Source of the DNA: Gammaproteobacteria bacterium
GTDB taxonomy: Bacteria > Pseudomonadota > Gammaproteobacteria > Pseudomonadales > Halieaceae
Direction of reading: 5' to 3'
DNA length: 44,143 nucleotides
Assembly: GCA_030433415.1 (NCBI GenBank)
Contig: JAUIMF010000023.1
Coordinates: forward strand, 1 to 44,143
Shown: positions 1 through 9,703 of the stretch, piece by piece
Numbering within the stretch: position 1 is the stretch's first letter
Layout of the letters: every line of letters starts with the position of its first letter
Position numbers and translations under genes: made by a program
The notes under the pieces: generated by a model
Told to the model about the DNA's origin: nothing
Seen by the model: the letters and a program-made list of their open reading frames with translations, nothing else
The model's database searches: none

Positions 1-2
1 TG

Positions 3-1361
3 ATGTCGGATCTGGTGCTGAACCATGTCTCAAGCCAGGGCACGTGGTTCAACGACTACCGGCAGGGCAAACCGCCCTATGACAAGTACTTCTTCGAAGC
101 CTCGCCCCAGGACGACCTCGACATGGTGGTCCGTCCGCGCACTACGCCGCTGCTTCAGGCGGTCGAGACCAGCGAAGGCACGAAACACGTCTGGTGTACC
201 TTCAGCCACGACCAGATCGACCTCAATTTTCGCAATCCCGAAGTGCTCAAACGCATGGTCGAGATCGTGCGCCACTATCTGGACAACGGGGTGCGCGTTT
301 TTCGTTTGGATGCCGTGGCGTTCCTGTGGAAGGAGCCCGGCACAAGCTGTCTGAATCTACGCAAGACCCACGAGATCGTTCGCCTGCTGCGCACGTTGAT
401 CGAAAATGCCCGCGCCGACGCGCTGATCATTACCGAGACCAATATTCCCAATCAGGAAAACCTGTCTTATTTCGGGAACTCCAATGAGGCCCATTGCGTC
501 TACAACTTTTCGCTGCCGCCGCTACTGGTTAACACGCTGGTAACCGGGGACTGCCTGTACCTCAAACAGTGGATGATGAGCATGCCGCCGCCGCAGCATG
601 GCACGGCTTATTTCAACTTCATTGCATCGCACGACGGTATTGGACTGCGCCCGGCAGAGGGGCTGTTGTCTGACGATGAGTTGCAGACCCTGGTCAGCAC
701 CATGCGCCGTTTCGGCGGCCATGTGTCGTATCGAGCCCTCGAAAACGGGGTGAACAAGCCCTACGAGATCAACATCGCGCTGTTTGATGCGCTCAAGGGC
801 ACCACGGCCGGTCCCGATGAATGGGGTCTGGAGCGCTTTGTTTGTGCCCACGCGATCATGCTGGGTCTCGAGGGGATCCCCGGAATTTATATCCATAGCC
901 TGTTGGCAACGCGCAATGACACGGAGCGTCTTGAGGCAACGGGGCAGAACCGTGCCATCAATCGTCATCAATGGGACGCCGAAGAACTCGAGGCGCTGCT
1001 GGCGGATCCAACGTCCGAGAATGCCAGGGTCTTCGAGCGAATCATGAATCTGCTGTCGCTGCGACAGAAGCAGGCGGCATTCCATCCCAACGCGACGCAA
1101 TTCACGCTGCATCTGGGTGCGCGGCTTTTCGGATTCTGGCGCCAGAGTGCGGACCGGCGCCAGAGTATCTTCTGTGTCTCGAATATCAGTAGTGAGCCGC
1201 AGACCCTGAATCTTCGCGATATCAATTTGATCGAGGCCCAGGACTGGACGGATCTCATTTCAGGAGACGATTGCAACGCCGTGGAGCTGGAGATGCAGCC
1301 CTATCGCACGGTCTGGATCAGTAATCGACTGGAGCATCGCGAGGCGTCCGGGACGCGGTAG
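3..1361 (+). CDS. GH13 sucrose/glucosylglycerate phosphorylase-like enzyme, 5' end cut by window
   Basis: This is the C-terminal 452 codons of an alpha-amylase-family (GH13) protein; the gene starts before the window. The fragment opens inside the conserved barrel motif DLVLNHVS, so roughly the first 100 residues of the family's usual 550-590 are missing. In fragment numbering the catalytic set is visible: nucleophile Asp103 in RLDAVAF, acid/base Glu145 in ITETN, and Asp211 in ASHDGIG. The layout and the '[13 protein letters not shown]' stretch resemble subfamily 18 (sucrose phosphorylase, glucosylglycerate phosphorylase), which releases glucose-1-phosphate from a glucoside in the cytoplasm. 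The acceptor (sucrose, glucosylglycerate or other) cannot be told from this fragment. No partner genes of that pathway are visible downstream. Confidence 0.85.
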   Translation: MSDLVLNHVSSQGTWFNDYRQGKPPYDKYFFEASPQDDLDMVVRPRTTPLLQAVETSEGTKHVWCTFSHDQIDLNFRNPEVLKRMVEIVRHYLDNGVRVFRLDAVAFLWKEPGTSCLNLRKTHEIVRLLRTLIENARADALIITETNIPNQENLSYFGNSNEAHCVYNFSLPPLLVNTLVTGDCLYLKQWMMSMPPPQHGTAYFNFIASHDGIGLRPAEGLLSDDELQTLVSTMRRFGGHVSYRALENGVNKPYEINIALFDALKGTTAGPDEWGLERFVCAHAIMLGLEGIPGIYIHSLLATRNDTERLEATGQNRAINRHQWDAEELEALLADPTSENARVFERIMNLLSLRQKQAAFHPNATQFTLHLGARLFGFWRQSADRRQSIFCVSNISSEPQTLNLRDINLIEAQDWTDLISGDDCNAVELEMQPYRTVWISNRLEHREASGTR

Positions 1362-1465
1362 GTGTCCCGCCTTGTGCTACACTCCGGCGCCTTGTCGCCG
1401 AGTCCCCGGTACGTATTTTTTAGCCCGCTAAACCGGGTCAGGCGTAGCAGAATCGGTCGTCCTTG

Positions 1466-1501
1466 ATAGTCAGAATAGTCAGAATAGTCAGAATAGTCAG
1501 A
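1466..1501. repeat. 9-bp tandem repeat, four perfect copies, upstream of fabV
   Basis: The unit ATAGTCAGA is repeated four times head to tail without mismatch. It ends 12 bases before the fabV ATG, and its last bases form part of the AGAAGG purine stretch that could act as the ribosome binding site. Copy-number change by slippage would alter the 5' leader or the promoter-to-gene distance without touching the coding frame. It is not a CRISPR repeat: the unit is short and there are no spacers. Confidence 0.9.
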
Positions 1502-1513
1502 AGGTAGCGCCCT

Positions 1514-2704
1514 ATGGTCATCAAGCCCCGTGTCCGCGGATTTCTCTGTACTACGACTCACCCGGAAGGTTGCGCCGAGAATATTCGTCGCCAGATCGCC
1601 TACGTGCGGTCCAATGGTGAGGTGCAGAATGGACCCAAACGGGTCCTGGTAATCGGCGCATCCACAGGTTATGGGCTTGCCTCACGCATCGTGGCGGCCT
1701 TTGGTTCCGGTGCCGATACCCTGGGCGTGTTCTTCGAAAAGGAGGGCACCGAGCGCAAACCCGGCACCGCGGGCTGGTACAACGCCGCAGCGTTTCACGC
1801 CGAGGCAGAAGCGGCGGGACTGTATGCCCGCAGTATCAACGGCGACGCCTTCAGCGATGAAATCAAGGCGAAGGTGATCGATGAGATTCGCGCCCACATG
1901 GGGCAGGTGGACCTGGTGGTCTACAGCCTTGCGTCTCCGCGACGTCAGCATCCTAAGACCGGTGAACTGCACAGCTCGACGCTCAAACCCATCGGCAAGC
2001 CTACAACCCAGAAGGGCATTAACACCGATAAAGGTGAAATCCAGGAATTTCACCTTGAACCGGCGACGCAGGAAGAAATCGATAACACCGTGGCGGTCAT
2101 GGGCGGCGAAGACTGGCAGTTCTGGATTGAGGCGCTGGATGCAGCCGGGGTGCTGGCTGACGGGGCTAAAACGACGGCATACACCTACGTAGGCGAAAAG
2201 TTGACCTGGGATATCTACTGGCACGGCACCATTGGCGCGGCCAAGCAGGATCTCGATCGCCGTGTGATCGACATTCGCGAGCGCCTGGCAGCGAAGGGCG
2301 GCGATGCCCGGGTCTCCGTGCTCAAAGCCGTGGTGACGCAGGCCAGCGCGGCAATTCCCGCCATGCCCATATACCTGGCGATCCTGTTCAAGGTGATGAA
2401 GGAGCGGGGCACGCACGAGGGCTGCATCGAGCAGGTCGATGGGCTGTTCCGTGAATCCCTGTTTGGTGCGACCCCGTACATGGATGACGAGGGACGTTTA
2501 CGCGCCGATCGCAAGGAGCTTGATCCCGAGGTCCAGGCCGCCGTGGGCGAACTCTGGGAGCAGATCAACACCGACAATCTTCGAGACCTGTCGGATTTCG
2601 ACGGCTATCGTCGCGAGTTTCTGCAGCTGTTCGGCTTTGAGGTGGACGGTGTGGATTACGACGCCGACGTCAACCCCGAGGTCGCCATTCCCCAACTGCT
2701 CTGA
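1514..2704 (+). CDS. fabV: FabV-type enoyl-ACP/trans-2-enoyl-CoA reductase
   Basis: This is an NADH-dependent reductase for the last step of each fatty-acid elongation cycle, reducing the trans-2-enoyl-ACP (or CoA) double bond. The protein has 396 residues, the normal length for FabV. It begins with the family-typical '[20 protein letters not shown]' and has a dinucleotide-binding loop GASTGYG at 48-54. The FabV active-site pattern Tyr-x8-Lys is present as Y235 and K244 ([10 protein letters not shown]). FabV enzymes are known to be naturally insensitive to triclosan, unlike FabI; that this copy behaves so is inferred from the family. The gene sits one base ahead of a hydrolase gene, so the two are probably co-transcribed. 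Confidence 0.96.
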   Translation: MVIKPRVRGFLCTTTHPEGCAENIRRQIAYVRSNGEVQNGPKRVLVIGASTGYGLASRIVAAFGSGADTLGVFFEKEGTERKPGTAGWYNAAAFHAEAEAAGLYARSINGDAFSDEIKAKVIDEIRAHMGQVDLVVYSLASPRRQHPKTGELHSSTLKPIGKPTTQKGINTDKGEIQEFHLEPATQEEIDNTVAVMGGEDWQFWIEALDAAGVLADGAKTTAYTYVGEKLTWDIYWHGTIGAAKQDLDRRVIDIRERLAAKGGDARVSVLKAVVTQASAAIPAMPIYLAILFKVMKERGTHEGCIEQVDGLFRESLFGATPYMDDEGRLRADRKELDPEVQAAVGELWEQINTDNLRDLSDFDGYRREFLQLFGFEVDGVDYDADVNPEVAIPQLL

Positions 2705-2705
2705 C

Positions 2706-3545
2706 ATGCTCGACCACGGAATTCCCTGGCGCCTGACCCCGCGGGTCCGGCGGATCGTTGCTCCCAATCCCGGCGCAATGACGGGGCCGGGAACCAATAC
2801 CTACCTGTTGGGGTATGAAGACGTGGTAGTCGTTGATCCCGGTCCAGCGATCCCCAGTCATATTGACGCCATTCTCGCGGCGGGTGGCGACAATATCCGC
2901 TACGTCGTGGTCACGCATACGCATCCCGACCACTCCCCAGCCTGGCAGGCCGTGGCCGAGGCCACCGGGGCTCAGGTGATAGGCTCGCCCGCGCCGATCG
3001 GAGACCCGCATCAGGACGAGAGCTTTGCACCGCAGTTGGAGCTGGCGCATGAGTATCGTCTGACCACACCCGAGCTGTCGCTGTTGGCTCTCCACACGCC
3101 GGGCCACGTCAGCAACCACTACTGCTTTCTCCTCGAAGAAGATCGCATGCTCTTCGCCGGGGATCACATCATGAATGGCAGCACCGTGGTGATTATTCCT
3201 CCCGGTGGCGACATGGCAGCGTACATCGCTTCGCTGCGTATGCTGCAGGACTATCCCGTAGAGGCGATTGCGCCCGGTCATGGCGAGGTGATCGAAGACA
3301 GTGACCGGGAGATCGACAAGCTCGTGCGCCACCGTTTGCAGCGCGAACGAAAAGTCATGAAGAATCTCGAAGCGCTATGCCAGGGTACGAAGAGCTGTAC
3401 CCTCGATGATCTCGTGGTGAAGGTCTACGACGATGTGGATCCGTCGCTGCACCCCTGGGCAAAGCTCTCTATGGAGGCCCATCTGATCAAGTTGCGCGAC
3501 GAGGGTCATGTGCAGCAGGATGCAGCGCAATGGTCGCTACAGTGA
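2706..3545 (+). CDS. Metallo-beta-lactamase-fold hydrolase (LACTB2/glyoxalase II-like)
   Basis: The protein has 279 residues when started at the ATG one base after the fabV stop. The same frame stays open further upstream inside fabV, but the metallo-beta-lactamase similarity begins only here. The zinc-binding signature HTHPDH is at residues 71-76, preceded by a strand with VVVDPGP, and later metal ligands appear in HTPGHVSNH and FAGDHIM. The C-terminal part carries a winged-helix-like tail as in LACTB2-type proteins. The exact substrate cannot be read from sequence; relatives cleave thioesters, phosphodiesters or RNA. Tight linkage to fabV and the following acyl-CoA ligase fits a housekeeping role in acyl-thioester metabolism, but this is inference. 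Confidence 0.88.
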   Translation: MLDHGIPWRLTPRVRRIVAPNPGAMTGPGTNTYLLGYEDVVVVDPGPAIPSHIDAILAAGGDNIRYVVVTHTHPDHSPAWQAVAEATGAQVIGSPAPIGDPHQDESFAPQLELAHEYRLTTPELSLLALHTPGHVSNHYCFLLEEDRMLFAGDHIMNGSTVVIIPPGGDMAAYIASLRMLQDYPVEAIAPGHGEVIEDSDREIDKLVRHRLQRERKVMKNLEALCQGTKSCTLDDLVVKVYDDVDPSLHPWAKLSMEAHLIKLRDEGHVQQDAAQWSLQ

Positions 3546-3632
3546 ATACAATGTGATACCGGTCGGCGCTTCGACCGTAATAACAACCAGGCCCCACGGG
3601 TCGATGATAAAGCAGTAGAAAAGGAGTTACGG

Positions 3633-5264
3633 ATGAATGGTTTGATGATGGATGTTCCCCTGACCATCACCTCAATCATGCGCCATGCGGAACAGGTGCA
3701 CGGTGATCAGGAGATCGTTTCGGTTACTCGGGACAACCCGCGTCATCGCTACAGCTACCGCGAAGCCTTCAAACGCACGCGCCAACTCGCCAATGCCCTG
3801 GCCGCCTACGATCTGCAGCCTGGGGCCCGCATCGCGACACTGGCCTGGAACGACTACCGGCACTTTGAGACCTACTACGCCAGCGCCTGCAGCGGCTATG
3901 TCTGCCACACGATCAATCCGCGTCTCTTTCCCGAACAGATTGTTTACATCATCAATCATGCCGAAGACGAAGTCGTATTCGTTGACCCTGACTTCATGCC
4001 ACTGATCGAAGCGGTGGCAGCGCAGTGTCCCAAGGTGCGGGAGTGGGTGGTGCTCGCTACTGAGGAGCACATGCCCGATACGCAGTTGTCCAACGTGGTG
4101 TGCTATGAGCGCATGGTGCACAGTCATTCGGATCAGTTTGCCTGGCCCGAACTGGACGAACGCGCCGCGTGTGCGCTGTGCTACACATCGGGTACTACCG
4201 GCAATCCCAAGGGCGTGCTGTATTCGCACCGCTCTACGATGCTCCACGCCTACGCCACGCTGATGCCCGATGCGATGGGTCTCTCGGGTCGCGATGCGGT
4301 GCTGCCCATCGTGCCCATGTTCCACGTAAACGCCTGGGGCACGCCCTACGCCTGCCCGATGGTGGGGGCCAAACTCGTCTATCCCGGTAACAAGATGGGC
4401 GATGGTGAAACCCTGGCGGCGCTGATCAACGAAGAGGGGGTCACCATGTCTGCGGGCGTGCCGACGGTGTGGCTGGGACTGTTGGCGTACCTCAAGGCCT
4501 CGGGCAAGACTGTCGAAACGCTCGATCGCGTCATTGTCGGTGGCGCCGCCTGTCCATTGTCGGTCATGGAGGACTTCGATCGCTACGGCGTCGAGACCCG
4601 CGTGGGCTGGGGTATGACCGAGATGAGTCCTCTGGGTTCGGTCAACGAATCCACGGCGGCGCGAGCGGATTATGGTGAAGAGGTGTTCGCAAAACAGCGC
4701 CTCAAGGCCGGACGACCAATCTTTGGCGTCGAAATGAAGATCGTGGACGACGAAGGTAAAGAGTTGCCCTGGGATGGCGAGGCCTTCGGGTCTCTCAAGG
4801 TGCGCGGCCCCTGGATCTGCTCCAACTATTATGAGCTCGAAGGGGAGTCCGGCGCTCACGCCGAAGCGGGCTGGTTTGAAACCGGCGATGTCGCGACCAT
4901 TGATTCGCAGGGATACATGGCGATTACGGATCGGACCAAAGACGTCATCAAGTCTGGCGGTGAGTGGATTTCGTCCATCGACGTAGAGAACGTCGCCACG
5001 GACCACCCCAAGGTGGCCGAGGCTGCGGTGATCGGTCGTTACCATCCCAAATGGTCCGAGCGACCGCTTCTGGTGGTGGTGAAGGCCCCCGACGGCGGCG
5101 ACCTGACCAGCGACGAAATGCTCGCCTGGTTCGATGGCAAAATTGCCAAGTGGTGGACGCCCGATGCGGTGGAGTTCGTCGATGAGCTGCCCCACGGCGC
5201 CACGGGCAAGATCCACAAAGTGGGGCTTCGGGAGCAGTTCAAGGACTACGCGTTCCCTGAGTAA
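3633..5264 (+). CDS. Fatty-acid--CoA ligase (AMP-binding, AlkK-like)
   Basis: This is an ANL-superfamily adenylating enzyme of 543 residues that activates a fatty acid with ATP and joins it to CoA. The phosphate-binding P-loop [11 protein letters not shown] lies at 184-194. Further downstream are the adenine-binding GWGMTEMSP, the hinge-region [15 protein letters not shown], and the C-terminal catalytic lysine motif in [10 protein letters not shown] strong ribosome binding site (AAAAGGAGTT) precedes the ATG. The overall sequence resembles medium/long-chain ligases of the AlkK type rather than classical FadD; chain-length preference cannot be fixed. It follows fabV and the hydrolase on the same strand after an 87-base gap that may carry its own promoter. 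Confidence 0.9.
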   Translation: MNGLMMDVPLTITSIMRHAEQVHGDQEIVSVTRDNPRHRYSYREAFKRTRQLANALAAYDLQPGARIATLAWNDYRHFETYYASACSGYVCHTINPRLFPEQIVYIINHAEDEVVFVDPDFMPLIEAVAAQCPKVREWVVLATEEHMPDTQLSNVVCYERMVHSHSDQFAWPELDERAACALCYTSGTTGNPKGVLYSHRSTMLHAYATLMPDAMGLSGRDAVLPIVPMFHVNAWGTPYACPMVGAKLVYPGNKMGDGETLAALINEEGVTMSAGVPTVWLGLLAYLKASGKTVETLDRVIVGGAACPLSVMEDFDRYGVETRVGWGMTEMSPLGSVNESTAARADYGEEVFAKQRLKAGRPIFGVEMKIVDDEGKELPWDGEAFGSLKVRGPWICSNYYELEGESGAHAEAGWFETGDVATIDSQGYMAITDRTKDVIKSGGEWISSIDVENVATDHPKVAEAAVIGRYHPKWSERPLLVVVKAPDGGDLTSDEMLAWFDGKIAKWWTPDAVEFVDELPHGATGKIHKVGLREQFKDYAFPE

Positions 5265-5280
5265 GCGCCCCGGATCTCAC

Positions 5281-5304
5281 CGCGGCGTCCTCGGGGATGC
5301 CGCG
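5281..5304 (+). other. GC-rich hairpin between the acyl-CoA ligase and gspE
   Basis: Arms CGCGGCGTCC and GGATGCCGCG pair over ten positions (one G-U) around a TCGG tetraloop. No run of T follows, so it is not a classical intrinsic terminator. It may slow or pause transcription, or simply separate the ligase transcript from the secretion operon. Confidence 0.45.
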
Positions 5305-5392
5305 TGCGTGGTTCACGCCGTGATAAACTGCAGTGAATTTCCCCGGCCCTGGGACGTCTAACTAGGGCAACAGGCCAGGAACAGGGAAGCAG

Positions 5393-7135
5393 GTGGCGAC
5401 AGAAAAACTCGGTGAGATCCTCATCGGCAAGGGCAGGCTATCGGCCCGGGACGTGGAGCGCGCGCTCCTGGCCCAGGCAGAGATGGGCGACCTGTTTGGT
5501 CGCGTGTTGGTCAAGCTGGGTCTGGTGTCCGAAACGGATGTGGCTCAGGCCCTTGAGGAGCAGCTCGCCATACCTCTGCTTCCCGCGTCGGACTATCCCG
5601 AACAGGTGACGGTCCCCGACGGTCTGTCCCGCGACTTCCTTGTCAGCAATACGCTGGTGCCGATCGGGGGTGACGAGTCGCAGACCACCTTTGCCGCAGC
5701 CGTACCGCAGGACCCCTATCTGGCCAAGGCACTCACCATGGCGCTGGATCGGCCGGCACGCCTGGTGCTGGGCACCGACAGCGATATCGCTCGCGCGCTG
5801 GAGCAGATGCTGCGCGACGACGAGGCGGGTGAAGAGGACGAGGACGAGGTCGACCAGTTTGCGGGCCAGTCCGACGACGAATTTATCGAGCACCTCAGGG
5901 ACCTCGCGAGCGAAGCGCCGGTCATCCGCCTGGTCAATCAGCTGATCCACCGTGCCCTGGATCTGGGCGCGTCCGACATCCACATAGAGCCCTTTGAGGA
6001 CGGCCTCCACCTGCGCTACCGCGTCGATGGCGTGCTGCAGGATATGCCCGACGCCCCCAGTGCCAGCCTGGCACCTGCGATCGCGTCGCGCATTAAACTG
6101 CTTTCGCACATGAATATTGCCGAGCGTCGCCTGCCCCAGGACGGGCGCATCATGACCCGCGTAAAAGGCCACGAGCTGGACCTGCGGGTGTCCACGATTC
6201 CCACGGTGCATGGTGAGAGCATTGTCATGCGTGTGCTCGATCGCGAGAGCATACGCCTGAGCCTCACTGATATGGGTTTTTCCAGCGACACGCTTCAGCG
6301 CTATCAGGAGTTGCTGTCGCGTCCCCACGGTGTGTTGCTGGTGACCGGCCCCACGGGCTCGGGCAAGACCACCACGCTTTATGCGTCTCTGGCCTCGATG
6401 GAGTCCACCGACAGCAAAATCATCACGGTGGAGGACCCGGTGGAATACCAGTTGCCGGGCGTCAACCAGATCCAGGTTCACGCGCAGATCGAGCTGACCT
6501 TTGCCCGGGCCCTGCGCGCAATTCTGCGCCAGGATCCCGACATCATCATGATCGGCGAGATGCGCGACACCGAGACGGCGCAGATCGGCGTGCAGTCCGC
6601 GCTGACCGGGCACCTGGTGCTTTCCACGCTGCATACCAATACCGCTGCCGGGGCGATTACGCGTCTGGAAGACATGGGTATCGAACGTTACCTGATCACC
6701 TCGGCGGTGAATGGTGTGCTGGCCCAGCGCCTGCTGCGCACACTCTGCAAGCACTGTCGCCATCCCGTGGACCTGCCGGATGAGGCGATCGATGATTATG
6801 GCCTGCGGCGTTTTCTGGCGCCCGGCGAGCGGCGTGTCTACGAGGCGGCGGGCTGCGCACACTGCGGCAACACGGGGTACGCGGGGCGTACGGCGATCCA
6901 CGAGCTCTTTGCCCTAGACGACACGCTGCGCCGCGTGATCCAGTCCGGCGCCGATGCCAGTGCGCTACACAGCGCTGCGCGCGCTCAGGGCATGATCACG
7001 CTTTACGAAGACGGCCTGCGCAAGGTCGCCGCGGGGCAAAGCTCCCTTGAAGAAGTGCTGCGTGTTACCCAGGACCAGAGCGAGGGCGACGACAACAACG
7101 CCGCTTCGCTGAGCAGCCTGCCCCAGACGGCCTGA
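5393..7135 (+). CDS. gspE: Type II secretion ATPase GspE
   Basis: This is the cytoplasmic hexameric ATPase that powers pseudopilus assembly in type II secretion. It has 580 residues from a GTG start. An N-terminal MshEN/GspE-N domain (about 1-150) is followed by an acidic linker with a run of Glu/Asp at about 143-152, then the ATPase core. Visible motifs are Walker A GPTGSGKT at 319-326, the Asp box around TVEDPVEYQLPG, Walker B in DPDIIMIGEMRD, and the His box HLVLSTLHTN. The four-cysteine zinc motif CKHC (452-455) and CAHC (488-491) marks it as a GspE/PilB type rather than a PilT retraction motor. It is the first gene of an eleven-gene operon and ends four bases before gspF. Confidence 0.96.
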   Translation: MATEKLGEILIGKGRLSARDVERALLAQAEMGDLFGRVLVKLGLVSETDVAQALEEQLAIPLLPASDYPEQVTVPDGLSRDFLVSNTLVPIGGDESQTTFAAAVPQDPYLAKALTMALDRPARLVLGTDSDIARALEQMLRDDEAGEEDEDEVDQFAGQSDDEFIEHLRDLASEAPVIRLVNQLIHRALDLGASDIHIEPFEDGLHLRYRVDGVLQDMPDAPSASLAPAIASRIKLLSHMNIAERRLPQDGRIMTRVKGHELDLRVSTIPTVHGESIVMRVLDRESIRLSLTDMGFSSDTLQRYQELLSRPHGVLLVTGPTGSGKTTTLYASLASMESTDSKIITVEDPVEYQLPGVNQIQVHAQIELTFARALRAILRQDPDIIMIGEMRDTETAQIGVQSALTGHLVLSTLHTNTAAGAITRLEDMGIERYLITSAVNGVLAQRLLRTLCKHCRHPVDLPDEAIDDYGLRRFLAPGERRVYEAAGCAHCGNTGYAGRTAIHELFALDDTLRRVIQSGADASALHSAARAQGMITLYEDGLRKVAAGQSSLEEVLRVTQDQSEGDDNNAASLSSLPQTA

Positions 7136-7139
7136 TTCC

Positions 7140-8345
7140 GTGGCGAACTTCTATTATCGAGCCGTAAGTCGCGATGGGCGCAGCGTCGATGGCACGCTCG
7201 AGGCGGCAGGCCTTGAACTGGCGTCACGGCAGTTGCGGGCCAGGGGACTGACGATCCTGTCTCTGCGCGCCGATGAGGCCGGCAGCGCCGTTGGGCGCAG
7301 CGGTGGCCGTCCCCCCTCGCGACAGGATGTGCTGGCCATGACCACGGAGCTGGCCGTGCTGCTGCGCGCGGGATTGCCCCTGGACCGATCACTGAAGGTG
7401 CTCATCGACATGGCATCCCTGCCATCGATGGAGGCACTGTTAAAAGACGTGCTCAAGGCGGTGAAAGACGGCAAGGCCCTGAGTACGGCGCTGGAACCCT
7501 ATGTGGACCTGTTCGGTCGGTTCTACCTGAGCATGGTGCGCAGTGGTGAGGCCAGCGGCGAAATGTCGTCGGTGCTCGACCGCCTGGTCGCCTATCTCGA
7601 AGAGGCCAAGGCCAACCGCGATAGTGTGGTGTCTGCGCTGGTGTATCCGGCCATCCTGCTGGTGGTGGCGGTATTGTCCGTTGTGGTGATGCTCGTGTTT
7701 GTTGTGCCGCAGTTCGAAGCGCTCTTCAATGATATGGGTGATTCGCTACCCGTGCTCACGCGCTTTGTCATTGGAGCGGCGGATTTCGTCGCAGCCTGGT
7801 TCTGGGTGCTGCTCGTAGCGGGCGTCCTGGTGGTGATGGCATTGCGCAGCTGGGTGCGCAGCGATGCGGGCAAACAACGCGTACACCGGGGGCTGCTGAA
7901 TGCGCCCATCGCCGGCGGTATCGTCTTTGAGTTCGAGATTGCCCGCTTCGCCCGCACCCTGGGAACGCTGCTGGGCAACGGTGTCCCGCTGCTGCGAGCA
8001 CTGCAGATCGCGATCGAGACGGTAGAAAACGTGGTGTTGCGCGAAGCCCTGGGGGCGCTGACGCCGGCGGTGAAATCGGGGCAGCGCATGTCCATCGCCC
8101 TCGAAGAGACGCGCATGTTCACCCCCATGGTGATCCAGATGACCCGGGTTGGTGAGGAATCGGGGGCTCTGGGCACCATGATGCTGGAGTTGGCCAAGGT
8201 GTTTGACGATCACGTGAATGCCGGCGTCAAACGCAGCCTGACCCTGCTGGAACCGCTGCTCATTCTGACCATGGGTGCGCTGATTGCGGTCATCATTATC
8301 GGGATTCTCATGGGCATTCTGTCGGTGAACGATCTTGCCGTTTGA
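7140..8345 (+). CDS. gspF: Type II secretion inner-membrane platform protein GspF
   Basis: This polytopic inner-membrane protein couples the ATPase to the growing pseudopilus. It has 401 residues, the family norm, from a GTG start with the typical beginning MANFYYRAVSRDG. Two copies of the T2SSF helical domain are present, each with the hallmark glycine motif: SGEASGEM in the first half and VGEESGALG in the second. Hydrophobic segments at about 164-192, 210-236 and 370-395 give three membrane spans. It sits between gspE and the pseudopilin genes. Confidence 0.95.
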   Translation: MANFYYRAVSRDGRSVDGTLEAAGLELASRQLRARGLTILSLRADEAGSAVGRSGGRPPSRQDVLAMTTELAVLLRAGLPLDRSLKVLIDMASLPSMEALLKDVLKAVKDGKALSTALEPYVDLFGRFYLSMVRSGEASGEMSSVLDRLVAYLEEAKANRDSVVSALVYPAILLVVAVLSVVVMLVFVVPQFEALFNDMGDSLPVLTRFVIGAADFVAAWFWVLLVAGVLVVMALRSWVRSDAGKQRVHRGLLNAPIAGGIVFEFEIARFARTLGTLLGNGVPLLRALQIAIETVENVVLREALGALTPAVKSGQRMSIALEETRMFTPMVIQMTRVGEESGALGTMMLELAKVFDDHVNAGVKRSLTLLEPLLILTMGALIAVIIIGILMGILSVNDLAV

Positions 8346-8410
8346 GCGGGCGCTGATGGGAATACCCGTTTCAGGAACAGTAGTACCAGTTTTAGTAACA
8401 GGACCAGAAG

Positions 8411-8842
8411 ATGAAACAACGACACAGAAAACAGACCGGGCAGCGCGGCTTCACACTGATGGAGCTGCTGGTGGTGCTGGCGATTCTGGGGCTGCTCATG
8501 AGCCTTGTGGGGCCGCAGGTGCTGAAGCAGCTCGGTGGTGCAAAGAGTAAAACGGCGCTCATCCAGATCCGCGATCTGGAGCAGGCCCTTGAAATGTACA
8601 AGCTGGACGTGGGTCGTTACCCGTCCACAGCGCAGGGTCTCGAGGCGTTGGTGGACAAGCCCTCGGGCGTATCGGGCTGGAATGGCCCTTATCTGAAAGG
8701 TGCCGTACCCCAGGATCCGTGGAATCAGGACTACATCTATAAATACCCCGGTGAGCGGAGTGAGCTGGACATCATGACCTATGGTCAGAACGGTTCGCCC
8801 GGTGGCGATGGCGAAGACAGCGACATTGGCAACTGGCGGTAA
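8411..8842 (+). CDS. gspG: Major pseudopilin GspG
   Basis: This is the main subunit of the type II secretion pseudopilus. The 143-residue precursor has a 13-residue basic leader ending in Gly13, with prepilin peptidase cleavage expected before Phe14 (G|FTLMELLVVL) and the conserved Glu at +5. The mature C-terminal half shows the GspG-specific elements RYPSTAQGLEALV, PWNQDYIYKYPG and a Gly/Asp-rich end (GGDGEDSDIGNW) that holds calcium in known structures. A 65-base gap separates it from gspF, the largest gap in the front half of the operon. Confidence 0.96.
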   Translation: MKQRHRKQTGQRGFTLMELLVVLAILGLLMSLVGPQVLKQLGGAKSKTALIQIRDLEQALEMYKLDVGRYPSTAQGLEALVDKPSGVSGWNGPYLKGAVPQDPWNQDYIYKYPGERSELDIMTYGQNGSPGGDGEDSDIGNWR

Positions 8843-9308
8843 GCTCCGTTCCACTCCGCCAATCCCCCGCGCGCGGGGGTTCAGTCTGGTGGAGCTTATG
8901 GTCGCTATGGCTATCGCAGGTATTGTCATGGCGGCGGCGGTGCCTTATTCCCTGCGTTTTTACGAAGGCATCGAGCGGCGCCAGGCGGTGCGCGATACGG
9001 TCACATTACTGGTGTCGGCGCGGGAGCAGGCGTTGTCTTCCGGGAGCAGTCGCGATGTGTTGGTGCGACCCTCCACGGGCCGCATCTGGCTCGGGGAGCG
9101 CGAGCAGCGGGTGCCCGAAGGATTGACACTTTCGGTGCGCAGTGCCCGGCAGCTCAATCGCGGGGATGTGGGAGTTATTCGCTTCTATCCCGATGGCAGC
9201 GCCAGCGGCGGCGGCATTGATTTCGCCCGTGCAGATGGTTCGGGTACCCGTATTGACGTGGACTGGCTGGTGGGTCGCGTCACGCAGCAGGCCGTGGCGG
9301 GGCCATGA
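8808..9308 (+). CDS. gspH: Minor pseudopilin GspH
   Basis: This minor pseudopilin near the pseudopilus tip carries the prepilin site RG|FSLVELMVAMAIAG with Glu at +5. The rest of the protein has the GspH pattern: two long strands, a short loop, and the ending RIDVDWLVGRVTQ. The start is uncertain. In-frame candidates are ATG 8781, ATG 8808 (chosen; leader of 24 residues) and TTG 8826 (leader of 18), all overlapping the end of gspG. None has a clear ribosome binding site, so translation is probably coupled to gspG. The stop codon overlaps the gspI start as ATGA. Confidence 0.88.
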   Translation: MAKTATLATGGKLRSTPPIPRARGFSLVELMVAMAIAGIVMAAAVPYSLRFYEGIERRQAVRDTVTLLVSAREQALSSGSSRDVLVRPSTGRIWLGEREQRVPEGLTLSVRSARQLNRGDVGVIRFYPDGSASGGGIDFARADGSGTRIDVDWLVGRVTQQAVAGP

Positions 9309-9703
9309 TCGCTGTTCGTTCCCAGCGCCGGGCAGTGGGTTTTTCCCTGCTCGAAATGCTTGTGGCCATGGTGATTCTCGGTCTTGCCCTGGGTGCCATG
9401 TATCAGGCGGCGGGCGGGGCCACGCGCAATCTGCGCACTGACGAACGGTACGCCTACGCGGTGGAACTGGCCCGGTCCGTGCGCGCCAACTACACCCAGG
9501 TTCCCCGGCAGGGAATGGCTGACAGCGGTGAAACCGCCGGGGGATTTCGTTGGTCCGTCGAGGCCCAGCCACTGCCTCGCGCGCGCGGATCCCGCCTGGA
9601 CGAAGGCGCCCTGCAGACTTTGCTGGTGCGCGTGAACTGGGCAGACGGCAGCCGTGAGCGCACCGTGCAGCTGGATTCCATTGCCTATGGAGTGGACCGG
9701 TGA
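9305..9703 (+). CDS. gspI: Minor pseudopilin GspI
   Basis: This 132-residue minor pseudopilin has the cleavage site at Gly12|Phe13 (VG|FSLLEMLVAMVILG) and Glu at +5. After the hydrophobic helix come an 'ELARSVRAN' region and a C-terminal beta part ending LDSIAYGVDR, as in GspI, the starter of the I-J-K tip complex. The start overlaps the gspH stop by four bases (ATGA), and its stop overlaps gspJ (GTGA), which points to translational coupling along the minor pseudopilin genes. Confidence 0.92.
   Translation: MIAVRSQRRAVGFSLLEMLVAMVILGLALGAMYQAAGGATRNLRTDERYAYAVELARSVRANYTQVPRQGMADSGETAGGFRWSVEAQPLPRARGSRLDEGALQTLLVRVNWADGSRERTVQLDSIAYGVDR

Noticed and set aside
1378..1400. Promoter (TACACT) and small hairpin before fabV
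   Set aside because: No acceptable -35 at the right distance and no T run after the hairpin; too weak to annotate.
1466..1501. CRISPR-like array
   Set aside because: Only four contiguous 9-bp units, no spacers, no cas genes.
3546..3632. Hairpin CGGTCG/CGACCG after the metallo-hydrolase gene
   Set aside because: Six pairs and no T run; not convincing as a terminator.
3672..5216. Long open frame on the minus strand opposite the acyl-CoA ligase (514 codons)
   Set aside because: It mirrors a well-supported enzyme gene, has His/Arg/Gly-rich composition without domains, and is the usual result of GC-rich third positions.
5438..6901. Long minus-strand open frame opposite gspE (487 codons)
   Set aside because: Same reasoning: antisense to a certain gene, low-complexity composition, no motif or ribosome site.
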